A stretch of 9,443 nt of DNA, taken from positions 22,445 through 31,887 of the forward strand of contig NZHL01000024.1 in NCBI GenBank assembly GCA_002691365.1. Reading direction: 5' to 3'. Of this stretch, positions 1 to 6,161 are shown piece by piece. The notes under the pieces were generated by a model. The model worked only from the letters and a program-made list of their open reading frames with translations. It was not told the origin of the DNA and did no database searches. The number at the start of each line of letters is the position of its first letter. Within the stretch, counting starts at the first letter, position 1. Both the position numbers and the translations under genes were made by a program. Origin of the DNA: Fidelibacterota bacterium (GTDB lineage: Bacteria; Fidelibacterota; Marinisomatia; Marinisomatales; S15-B10).

Positions 1-762
1 GGATCTGGGTTTGAGGCAATTAATAAATTTAGTTTTGTAGCTAGTGCTGATGAATGGTTTTCACCAGTTGCCGCTGAAGTTGGACCTGATGGAAATTTAT
101 GGATAGCAGATTGGTACAATTTTATAATACAGCATAATCCAACTCCTGATACTGACTTTGGAGGATATGACGCAGAAAATGGGATTGGAAATGCACATAT
201 TAATCCAAATAGAGATAAAATGCATGGTAGAATATATAAAGTAAATTATGTTGAAAATAATTATGAAAAATCTAATTATAATGATTTAAAAAATAATGAT
301 GAATTACTTGATGCATTAAATGATGATAATTTATTCTGGAGACTTACTGCACAACGTTTAATAGTGGAAAAAAACAATCTATCTATTGCTAATGAACTTA
401 AAAATTTTGTTTTAAGTGAAAGAAAAAATGTTTCAATTCACGCATTATGGGCTCTTAAAGGATTAAATGAATTAGATAAAAAAACTCATATAAATGCATT
501 AAAAAGTAAAAATAATGAATTAGTAAAAAATGCAATTAAAGCATTAAGTAAAGATTTTGAACATCAAGAATTATTTTTTGAAAGTGAAGTTTTATTTAAT
601 GAAAACCCCCAAATAAGACTGATAGCATTAACAAAATTATTGACCTATGAAAAAAATGAAGAAATAATTGATTTAATTATAAAAATAAAAAATGATGATA
701 GAAATCAAGATGATGAATGGATTAAAATTGCTTTAAATACACTGCAAAAATTAAAAAATTGA
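1..762 (+). CDS. PVC-type membrane-bound dehydrogenase, C-terminal part (beta-propeller end plus HEAT-like repeats), 5' partial
   Basis: The frame is open from the first base, so the gene begins upstream; the first ATG, at 220, is internal. The 253 visible residues start with the end of a beta-propeller. DGNLWIADWYNFIIQHNP (residues 30-47) followed by NPNRDKMHGRIYKV (68-81) is the hallmark end of the propeller in the PVC-type membrane-bound dehydrogenase family. Residues about 83-253 are alternating short helices rich in Leu, Ala, Asn and Lys, such as LFWRLTAQRLIVEKNN and VSIHALWALKGLNELD, as expected for HEAT repeats. Family members are thought to be extracytoplasmic oxidoreductases of sugar-like substrates; many end in a cytochrome c domain. 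No CxxCH haem motif is present here, and the protein stops after the helical part. Such genes often lie near sulfatases in PVC and FCB genomes, and one lies about 1 kb downstream. The family call is firm; substrate and electron acceptor are unknown. Confidence 0.82.
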   Translation, partial: GSGFEAINKFSFVASADEWFSPVAAEVGPDGNLWIADWYNFIIQHNPTPDTDFGGYDAENGIGNAHINPNRDKMHGRIYKVNYVENNYEKSNYNDLKNNDELLDALNDDNLFWRLTAQRLIVEKNNLSIANELKNFVLSERKNVSIHALWALKGLNELDKKTHINALKSKNNELVKNAIKALSKDFEHQELFFESEVLFNENPQIRLIALTKLLTYEKNEEIIDLIIKIKNDDRNQDDEWIKIALNTLQKLKN

Positions 763-792
763 TATGTGTTCTTTAATTTTTAGTACACGTAA

Positions 793-808
793 ATTTATTT
801 AAATAAAT
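793..808. repeat. 16-bp perfect AT palindrome between dehydrogenase and dcd
   Basis: ATTTATTTAAATAAAT is identical to its reverse complement. It occupies the middle of the 67-base gap upstream of dcd. It contains no G or C and is followed by AT-rich sequence but no clean T run, so it is a poor intrinsic terminator. It could be an operator or simply a chance product of A/T-rich DNA. Confidence 0.3.
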
Positions 809-829
809 ATTGTAAAGTTTGAATAACAT

Positions 830-1354
830 ATGATTTTATCAGGAATTGAAATTAGTAATAGATTAGGAGAAGATATTATAATTGATCCATTTGAATCTAA
901 TCAATTAAATCCTAATAGTTATAATTTAAAATTACATAATGAACTTTTAGTATATAATTCTCCTGTTCTTGATATGAAAAAAAAGAACAAAGCAACTAAA
1001 ATAATTATACCTGAAGAAGGACTTTTACTTGATTCACGAAAGTTATATTTAGGAAGAACTCTTGAATATACTGAAACACACAACTTGGTTCCAATGCTTG
1101 AAGGAAGATCTTCTGTAGGCCGCTTGGGCTTATTTGTTCATATAACAGCTGGTTTCGGAGATGTAGGTTTTAAGGGATATTGGACTTTAGAAATATTTTG
1201 TGTGCAACCAATAAGGGTATATCCTAATACAGAAATTTGTCAAATATTTTATCATTCAATCGAAGGTAAGTATAAATCATATGAAGGCGGAAAATATCAA
1301 GCTAATAAAGATATTCAAACTAGTATGCTATATAAGGATTTTGAAGATAAATAA
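830..1354 (+). CDS. dcd: dCTP deaminase
   Basis: A 174-residue cytosolic enzyme that deaminates dCTP in the pathway to dUMP and dTMP. It starts with the family-typical MILSGIEI and contains QLNPNSYNL (25-33), EGRSSVGRLG (91-100), HITAGFGDVGFKG (104-116) and TLE (119-121). By alignment from memory with E. coli Dcd (constant offset of 17), S94, R98, H104, A107 and E121 match S111, R115, H121, A124 and the catalytic E138. The C-terminal GKYQANKDIQTSMLYKDF matches the tail that closes over the nucleotide. The TAGFxDxGF form resembles that of bifunctional dUMP-forming enzymes such as the mycobacterial one more than the E. coli TAHRIDPGW form, so the product could be dUTP or dUMP. No Shine-Dalgarno sequence is visible before the ATG. 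The stop abuts the sufE start, so the two genes are probably co-transcribed. Confidence 0.95.
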   Translation: MILSGIEISNRLGEDIIIDPFESNQLNPNSYNLKLHNELLVYNSPVLDMKKKNKATKIIIPEEGLLLDSRKLYLGRTLEYTETHNLVPMLEGRSSVGRLGLFVHITAGFGDVGFKGYWTLEIFCVQPIRVYPNTEICQIFYHSIEGKYKSYEGGKYQANKDIQTSMLYKDFEDK

Positions 1355-1768
1355 ATGGATTTTGAAAGTTTAAAAAATAATTTACAAATTCTTGATGGAT
1401 CTGATAGAACATCTTATTTAATAGACTTGGCAAAAAAAAGTGATGGAATTCCCACTGATGAAAAAAATGATGTAAATAGAATATGGGGTTGTGCTTCAAT
1501 TTCATATATAAAAATTAAAAATATAGACCCTTTAGTTCATATAAATACTGATTCTGAATCAGTATTGGTAAAAGGTTTATTGTTTATTTTGGATTGTTAT
1601 GTAAATGGTAAAAATGCTAATGAAATTTTATCAATTAATGAAAAAGAGTTAATGGAAGAAATAGGGATGAAGAACATTGTTACTTCTCAAAGAATGAATG
1701 GTTTTTATTCAGCTATAGTTCTATTAAAAAAACACTTAACAGCAAATTTAAATTCAAAACAAGCATGA
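1355..1768 (+). CDS. sufE: SufE-family cysteine desulfuration (sulfur acceptor) protein
   Basis: 137 residues. SufE accepts persulfide sulfur from the cysteine desulfurase SufS and passes it to the SufBCD scaffold for Fe-S cluster assembly in the cytosol. The sulfur-carrying cysteine is C46 in RIWGCASISY (42-51), which corresponds to the family GCQSxVW motif. GLLFILDCYVNGKNANEIL (74-91; second cysteine C81) and SQRMNGFYSAI (111-121, the family SxxRxNG motif with R113 and N115) complete the fold. The length is normal for the family. The ATG directly follows the dcd stop (TAAATG), which suggests translational coupling, and there is no separate ribosome-binding site. SufS and SufBCD are not in the window. 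The dcd pairing has no obvious metabolic logic; both look like housekeeping genes. An 11-bp-arm inverted repeat lies inside the gene. Confidence 0.92.
   Translation: MDFESLKNNLQILDGSDRTSYLIDLAKKSDGIPTDEKNDVNRIWGCASISYIKIKNIDPLVHINTDSESVLVKGLLFILDCYVNGKNANEILSINEKELMEEIGMKNIVTSQRMNGFYSAIVLLKKHLTANLNSKQA
1544..1566. repeat. 23-bp odd palindrome (11-bp arms) inside sufE
   Basis: AATACTGATTC, then a single T, then GAATCAGTATT: the two 11-base arms are perfect reverse complements. It encodes residues within NTDSESVLV of SufE. As RNA it could fold as a 10-bp stem with a CTG triloop. Its position within a coding region argues against a terminator. Role unknown; it may be chance. Confidence 0.5.
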
Positions 1769-1777
1769 ATTTTTTTT
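1750..1777 (+). terminator. Candidate weak intrinsic terminator at the end of sufE
   Basis: AAATTCA (1750-1756) and TGAATTT (1766-1772) form a 7-bp stem with a 9-base loop, followed by a run of T through 1777. The sufE stop codon TGA lies in the 3' arm. The stem has only one G-C pair, so its stability is low. The geometry, an inverted repeat straight into a T run between sufE and a gene with its own ribosome-binding site, is right for a Rho-independent terminator in an AT-rich genome. Confidence 0.35.
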
Positions 1778-1830
1778 CGGTTTTATTTTGCTATTATCTT
1801 ACTAAAAAAAAATTAACTGAAAATTTCAAT

Positions 1831-1835
1831 AAGGA
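1831..1835 (+). promoter_or_regulatory. Shine-Dalgarno site of the sulfatase-esterase gene
   Basis: AAGGA lies 6 bases before the ATG at 1842. It fixes this start and shows independent translation initiation after the 73-base gap that follows sufE. Confidence 0.65.
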
Positions 1836-1841
1836 TTTATT

Positions 1842-4124
1842 ATGAAACTATTATTATTATTAATTACAATTTTAAGTTTTTCATGTTCAACCAAGAATGA
1901 ATTACCTAATATAATTTTTATTCTAGCAGACGATTTAGGTTATGGAGATGTTGGTATTTATAATGCTAAATCTAATATTCCAACTCCAAATTTGGATAAG
2001 ATGGCAAAAGAAGGAATGATGTTCACTGATGCACATAGTCCATCAACTGTATGCACTCCAACAAGATATAGTTTACTTACTGGAAGAATGGCATTTAGAA
2101 CTGGAAAAGTTGGAGTTTTCAATACACCTGGTGGGCCTTCCATGATTGAAGAAGATAGATTGACTGTCGGTGAAATGCTTCAATCAAAAGGATATAAAAC
2201 TGCGGTAGTAGGAAAATGGCATTTAGGATTAACTTTTTTTGATAGTTCAGGAAAACATATTAAAGATGGTGGAATAGAAGCAGTACAAAGAATTGATTTT
2301 TCTCGAAAAATACCTGATTCTCCTCTTTCTAGAGGTTTTGATTATTTTTTTGGTACACCAAATTGTCCTACAACTGATCAATTATATGCATATATGGAGG
2401 GTGATATGATTCCAGTCCCTCCTACTCAATTACTTAATAAAGATCCTCTACCAAAACATATTTATTCCTTAGATAATGATGATGGTATGATAGCTCCAGA
2501 TTTTGATTTAGAGGAGGTTGACAATAAATTTTTGTCTAAAAGTAAAGAGTTTATTGAAAAACATTCTAAAAATTCAAAAAATCAACCATTTTTTTTATTT
2601 CATTCTGCTCAAGCAGTTCATTTACCTTCATTCCCAGGAAACGATTTTAAGGGAAAGACATCTTCTGGTCCTCATGGTGATTTTATTTTTCAATTAGATT
2701 ATATTGTAGGTGAACTTTTAAAATCAGTTGAGGAAAATGGTTTTGGAGATAATACCCTTATAATTTTTTCAAGTGATAACGGTCCTGAGGTACCTACTGT
2801 TGTAAATATGAGAAAAGATCATAATCATGATGGTGCTTATCCATTAAGAGGAGTGAAAAGAGATAATTGGGAGGGTGGACATAGAGTTCCGTTTATTGCT
2901 TATTGGCCTGGAAAAATAAAAGCAGGTTCAGTATCTAATCAAATTACTTCCTTAACAGATTTTATGGCAACAGTAGCAGAAATTATTGATTTTAAACTTC
3001 CAAATAATGCTGCAGAGGATAGTTATAGTATGCTTTCTGAATTTCTTGGTTTAAATAAAGGAAAACAAATTCGAAAGTATATGTTACAACAATCAATTGA
3101 ACCCTATCGTTCACAAACTGTAAAGCTTTCAATTAGAAAAGGACCTTGGAAATATCTTGATCACATTGGTTCTGGAGGAAATCAATATACAAATAATGAT
3201 GATTACTGGAGTATGCCAATTGAAAAAAATATTCCAAATGATTTGACTGGAGCTCCTGGTCAATTATATAATTTAAATTGGGATTTAGGAGAAACAAAAA
3301 ATCTATTTTTTGAATACCCTGAAATAAGAGATGAATTAATAAAAAAACTTAATCAATTCAAGAAATCAGGTAGAAGTACTAATTTAAAAGAAATAACTGA
3401 AGTTGATTTGAAAAAATATGAACCAAGAAAATTTGTCAGTTCAGAAAATGATACCATTAATTATAGATTATTTATTCCAGAGAATTATGATTCTACTAAA
3501 AAGTATCCATTAATTTTATTTCATCATGGTGCTGGTGGTTTGGGAAATGATAATGTAAAAAACCTTGAAAGTCCTCTTATTTTAGAATGGGCTGGGAAAG
3601 AAAGACAAATGAGAAATCCTTCATTTATTTTAGCACCTCAAATTCCAATAACTAAAAATTTAATTGGTGAAAATGGAAAACCAAGGACTGGAATTATGAA
3701 AGTTCATATAAGAGCTATTCATGAAATTATTGATGATCTTGAAGAAGAATTTTCTATTGATACGAAAAGAGAATATATTACAGGGCTTTCAATGGGTGGT
3801 GAGTGTACATGGTTATCTTTAATTGAAAGACCTGATCGATTTGCTGCAGCTGTTCCTATTTGTGGAGGAGATTGGATTATTGATATGAAAGCCAAGGAAA
3901 TTGGTGAGAAATTTTCAAAATTACCAATTTGGGTTTTTCATGGAGATGAGGATGAAATTGTATCTGTAGAAGTATCTAGAAAATTTGTAAAAGCATTACG
4001 AAATGCAGGTGGTAATCCTAAATATACTGAATATAAAGGAGTAAATCACGATAGTTGGACTTTAGCTTATAGAGATAATGAATTGATTGATTGGTTTTTT
4101 TCACAATCAAAAATAAAAAATTAA
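1842..4124 (+). CDS. Lipoprotein sulfatase (arylsulfatase family) fused to a C-terminal alpha/beta-hydrolase esterase
   Basis: 760 residues in two enzymatic domains. MKLLLLLITILSFSC is a short lipoprotein-type signal with acceptor C15; the lipobox is imperfect. Residues 22-513 are a formylglycine-dependent sulfatase: ADDLGYGD (29-36, metal ligands D30 and D31), CTPTR (71-75, C71 converted to formylglycine), GKWHLG (124-129), H260, SDNGP (311-315, D312 and N313) and K339 in LRGVKRDNWEGG. The domain ends in the usual GRST. Residues about 525-757 form a second hydrolase like COG4099 'predicted peptidase'/esterase proteins: YRLFIPENYD (541-550), oxyanion region HHGAGG (561-566), nucleophile S650 in GLSMGG, probable acid D704 in GDEDEIV and H736 in NHDSW. 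Both active sites look intact, so one exported protein may remove sulfate and an acyl group from the same glycan. The maturing enzyme is not in the window. Substrate unknown. Confidence 0.9.
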   Translation: MKLLLLLITILSFSCSTKNELPNIIFILADDLGYGDVGIYNAKSNIPTPNLDKMAKEGMMFTDAHSPSTVCTPTRYSLLTGRMAFRTGKVGVFNTPGGPSMIEEDRLTVGEMLQSKGYKTAVVGKWHLGLTFFDSSGKHIKDGGIEAVQRIDFSRKIPDSPLSRGFDYFFGTPNCPTTDQLYAYMEGDMIPVPPTQLLNKDPLPKHIYSLDNDDGMIAPDFDLEEVDNKFLSKSKEFIEKHSKNSKNQPFFLFHSAQAVHLPSFPGNDFKGKTSSGPHGDFIFQLDYIVGELLKSVEENGFGDNTLIIFSSDNGPEVPTVVNMRKDHNHDGAYPLRGVKRDNWEGGHRVPFIAYWPGKIKAGSVSNQITSLTDFMATVAEIIDFKLPNNAAEDSYSMLSEFLGLNKGKQIRKYMLQQSIEPYRSQTVKLSIRKGPWKYLDHIGSGGNQYTNNDDYWSMPIEKNIPNDLTGAPGQLYNLNWDLGETKNLFFEYPEIRDELIKKLNQFKKSGRSTNLKEITEVDLKKYEPRKFVSSENDTINYRLFIPENYDSTKKYPLILFHHGAGGLGNDNVKNLESPLILEWAGKERQMRNPSFILAPQIPITKNLIGENGKPRTGIMKVHIRAIHEIIDDLEEEFSIDTKREYITGLSMGGECTWLSLIERPDRFAAAVPICGGDWIIDMKAKEIGEKFSKLPIWVFHGDEDEIVSVEVSRKFVKALRNAGGNPKYTEYKGVNHDSWTLAYRDNELIDWFFSQSKIKN

Positions 4125-4128
4125 TTAA
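4121..4128. other. Back-to-back convergent stop codons in TTAATTAA
   Basis: The TAA of the plus-strand sulfatase gene (4122-4124) touches the TAA of the minus-strand lipoprotein gene (4127-4125 read on the minus strand). The two stops lie in the palindrome TTAATTAA. There is no room for a terminator between the genes, so each transcript must end inside, or be antisense to, the other gene. Confidence 0.9.
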
Positions 4129-5132
4129 TCTTCTACTTCAAAACTTTCTTCAAATTCATATTCTTCATCGTCAATTTTTTCTTTAATTAAGTCGTCTTTT
4201 TCAGCACATATTTTCCAATGATAACTTAAAAAATTATGAATTTTCATGATTTCAATTTGTACATCATTAAGTAATGATTCAATATTTAATCTATGATTTT
4301 CTCTTAAAGATTTAATACTTTCTCCTGCAGTTTCTTTATTAAGTTCTCCAGCTTCAATTTGTAATCTTAAATTAAGCATTGAATCTTCAAAGTCTTTTTG
4401 AAAAGATCCTAATGATTCAATTTGATTATCAGATAATCCAAGAGCTTTGTTTTTTGCTTCTTCCATAGCTAAATAAAATTCTTCTTTTTCTTTTTCTCTT
4501 TGAGCTTTCATTTCAATTAACTGTATTTTTTGGTCTTCTGTCAGTAGATTATCTATTGCTTGATTCATTAATGAATAGTTTTCTTCAATTTCTAATTCTA
4601 CATCTTCTCTGGAAATTTCTCCAGATTCCACTCTATTTTTAATTGAATTCATCCTGATTGTAAAATTTTCTACAATTAAATTATATTCAATCATTTGAAC
4701 ATCTGTTATAATCTCAAATAAATCTTTTTCACCTTGATTATGACCATTATTATTTTTTTCATCTCTTTCAAATTCATTATGTTTTTGTCTTGGTTTATTT
4801 ATTTTATGATTTTTATTTTCAATATTCGCAAAAATCTCAGCTTTTTCTTCATCATTTAGAGTGGATTGCATTTCTGAAGCTAAATACCATAAAAAACCTG
4901 GCTTTCTATCTTTATCAAGTTTGTTTTTTTCTCCAAATTCATTTATTCCTCTTCTTAATTTATTTTTACTATTTTTAGAAAGTGAGATATCTTCTTCAAT
5001 GCTTCTTGAAAAAAATTCAAGTTCTTCAGAATCAATAGCTACTTCATCATTATTTTGAAGAAGATTTTCACATCCCATTATTAAAAATAGAAAAAATGAT
5101 ATTGATAAATTTTTTATATATATATTTTTCAT
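4125..5132 (-). CDS. CpxP/Spy-like (LTxxQ) lipoprotein with a duplicated 91-residue module
   Basis: 335 residues, exported and probably lipid-anchored: the signal MKNIYIKNLSISFFLFLIMGC has a lipobox ending at C21. The rest is highly charged, predicted almost all helical, and ends in a very acidic tail (residues 321-335). LTEDQKIQLIEM (197-208) and LSDNQ (233-237) match the LTxxQ signature of periplasmic CpxP/Spy-type proteins, which act as chaperones or metal and stress sensors. Two copies of one module (about 140-209 and 231-300) align without gaps at an exact 91-residue offset. A degenerate third copy may lie around residues 45-106 (LNDEEKAEI). Residues 107-135 form a polar Asn/Lys/His-rich linker. 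It is the last gene of a minus-strand operon, preceded by AAGGAA 4 bases before its ATG, and its stop abuts that of the sulfatase gene. Function unproven; the CpxP/Spy link rests on motifs only. Confidence 0.75.
   Translation of the reverse strand: MKNIYIKNLSISFFLFLIMGCENLLQNNDEVAIDSEELEFFSRSIEEDISLSKNSKNKLRRGINEFGEKNKLDKDRKPGFLWYLASEMQSTLNDEEKAEIFANIENKNHKINKPRQKHNEFERDEKNNNGHNQGEKDLFEIITDVQMIEYNLIVENFTIRMNSIKNRVESGEISREDVELEIEENYSLMNQAIDNLLTEDQKIQLIEMKAQREKEKEEFYLAMEEAKNKALGLSDNQIESLGSFQKDFEDSMLNLRLQIEAGELNKETAGESIKSLRENHRLNIESLLNDVQIEIMKIHNFLSYHWKICAEKDDLIKEKIDDEEYEFEESFEVED
4233..4442 (-). repeat. Protein-level tandem repeat, module B of the LTxxQ lipoprotein
   Basis: Encodes residues about 231-300. 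Landmarks are SDNQ (234-237), F248, M252, EAGELNKE (260-267), I273, I284 and LLNDVQ (287-292). Each lies exactly 91 residues after its counterpart in module A. Confidence 0.7.
4506..4715 (-). repeat. Protein-level tandem repeat, module A of the LTxxQ lipoprotein
   Basis: Encodes residues about 140-209. Landmarks are TDVQ (143-146), F157, M161, ESGEISRE (169-176), I182, I193 and LLTEDQ (196-201). About 13 of 65 aligned positions are identical to module B, with many conservative matches and no gaps. The similarity is at protein level, which points to an old duplication. Confidence 0.7.
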
Positions 5133-5136
5133 AATT

Positions 5137-5142
5137 TTCCTT
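5137..5142 (-). promoter_or_regulatory. Shine-Dalgarno site of the LTxxQ lipoprotein gene
   Basis: AAGGAA on the minus strand lies 4 bases before the ATG at 5132. It supports this start, which is also the one that gives a complete lipoprotein signal peptide. Confidence 0.65.
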
Positions 5143-5153
5143 GACCTTTTATA

Positions 5154-5183
5154 TTTATATGCATTTTATCATAAAAAGTTCAA
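5154..5183 (-). promoter_or_regulatory. Possible sigma-70-like promoter for the LTxxQ lipoprotein gene
   Basis: On the minus strand, TTGAAC (5183-5178) and TATAAA (5159-5154) are separated by 18 bases, in the 56-base gap after the YHYH gene. This would give the last gene its own transcript as well as operon read-through. Such matches are easy to find in AT-rich DNA, and some FCB bacteria use different promoter elements, so support is weak. Confidence 0.22.
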
Positions 5184-5188
5184 ATTTT

Positions 5189-6148
5189 TTATCCACCGAT
5201 TTTAAAATCATTGGATGGTGTACCCATTAAGCATCTAGGTATACTTGGCCAGTTATTTGAAATAATATAATAATATGTACCATCAGGATATTCAGGAGTA
5301 ATTCCTGTTCTTCCATTACATGAATCTAAGTCTCCTAGATCATCTACAAACTCATAATCGTTTGTATAAACACCAGAATATTCACCGCATGGTGCAATTT
5401 CTCCATCACCAGGTCTATCACCAGATTTTAATCTATAACTAGTTGTTAAATCAATAATTTCAGAATTTATATCTTCAGCGTCAGAATATCCATATCTATA
5501 ATAAATGGGAAAACCATCAGCTGCATATCCAACTAATAACATTTGATTTTCATTAGTGACTAAAGTTTCTAGATATAATTTTGGTATACCATGGTAATGA
5601 TATTTTCCAGTTGGTTGAACATGAGCATTATTGCAATCAAGTCCAATATCAACCATCGAAGCTTCTAAATTCCAGTCCCAGTTTACATTATCGGGAAAAC
5701 TTCCTGGCCTTCCAGTATGAGGCCAAGGTTCCGCTGCTATTGGGTCTAATTCAATACCATTAAGTAAAATACCAAAAGAGTAATTAGGTCCATTATCTTC
5801 CAAGGTAATACTTTCTGAATTTTTAATTGGGTTTAATGAAATAGAATAATTTCCATTTTGAGGTGAAATTGAATTTGGGTTGATTGCCCCAGATACATTG
5901 CCAAAGATACCAACATCATGGTTGGGAATATTGTTGGAAGTTATTATCCTATTTAATGAGTTTTCTGTAATTGTTACTTCATTATTATAATTTAATGTTA
6001 CACTACAATCACCCCTTGATGTATCAATTTCTATTATAGTTCCAGGACATGATAACAATTCAGTTTCTTCATCTGTGGATTTATTGACTCCGGTACATCC
6101 AATAAAAATTAAAAGTAAAAAAGTGGGATAGTGTGATATAAATTTCAT
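5189..6148 (-). CDS. YHYH-domain lipoprotein
   Basis: 319 residues from the ATG at 6148. This start gives a clean lipoprotein signal, MKFISHYPTFLLLIFIGC with acceptor C18, and follows the acyltransferase stop by 13 bases. A start at 6199 would bury the signal and overlap the upstream gene. The YHYH domain (Pfam family of unknown function) is clear: DPIAAEPW (135-142), GKYHYHGIP (181-189, with the name-giving YHYH), GYAADGFPIYYRYGY (207-221) and LDSCNGRTGITPEYPDGTYYY (274-294). It ends in WPSIPRCLMGTP (300-311). Besides C18 there are six cysteines (34, 48, 172, 254, 277, 306), enough for three disulfides in an exported protein. The clustered His and Tyr residues could bind a metal, which is an inference. 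It is the middle gene of a minus-strand operon. Biochemical role unknown. Confidence 0.85.
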   Translation of the reverse strand: MKFISHYPTFLLLIFIGCTGVNKSTDEETELLSCPGTIIEIDTSRGDCSVTLNYNNEVTITENSLNRIITSNNIPNHDVGIFGNVSGAINPNSISPQNGNYSISLNPIKNSESITLEDNGPNYSFGILLNGIELDPIAAEPWPHTGRPGSFPDNVNWDWNLEASMVDIGLDCNNAHVQPTGKYHYHGIPKLYLETLVTNENQMLLVGYAADGFPIYYRYGYSDAEDINSEIIDLTTSYRLKSGDRPGDGEIAPCGEYSGVYTNDYEFVDDLGDLDSCNGRTGITPEYPDGTYYYIISNNWPSIPRCLMGTPSNDFKIGG

Positions 6149-6161
6149 AAAAATTATTACT

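Noticed and set aside
220..762. Treating the ATG at 220 as the start of a separate small HEAT-repeat gene
   Set aside because: The same frame is open from base 1, and the residues before this ATG are a textbook end of the PVC dehydrogenase propeller that runs straight through it.
1320..1505. Minus-strand open frame across the dcd-sufE junction, and similar antisense frames at 1958-2143, 5581-5763 and 7242-7436
   Set aside because: Each lies opposite a confidently identified gene, is about 60 codons long and has no domain signal.
4790..5058. Open frames on the plus strand opposite the LTxxQ lipoprotein, rich in Phe, Leu and Ser
   Set aside because: Low-complexity mirror of the Lys/Glu-rich coding strand, with no ribosome-binding site and no recognisable domain.
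5147..5180. Imperfect 9-bp stem upstream of the LTxxQ lipoprotein gene, near its ribosome-binding site, considered as a regulatory hairpin
   Set aside because: It needs a G-U pair, is almost all A-U and has a large loop; similar pairings are common in such AT-rich sequence.
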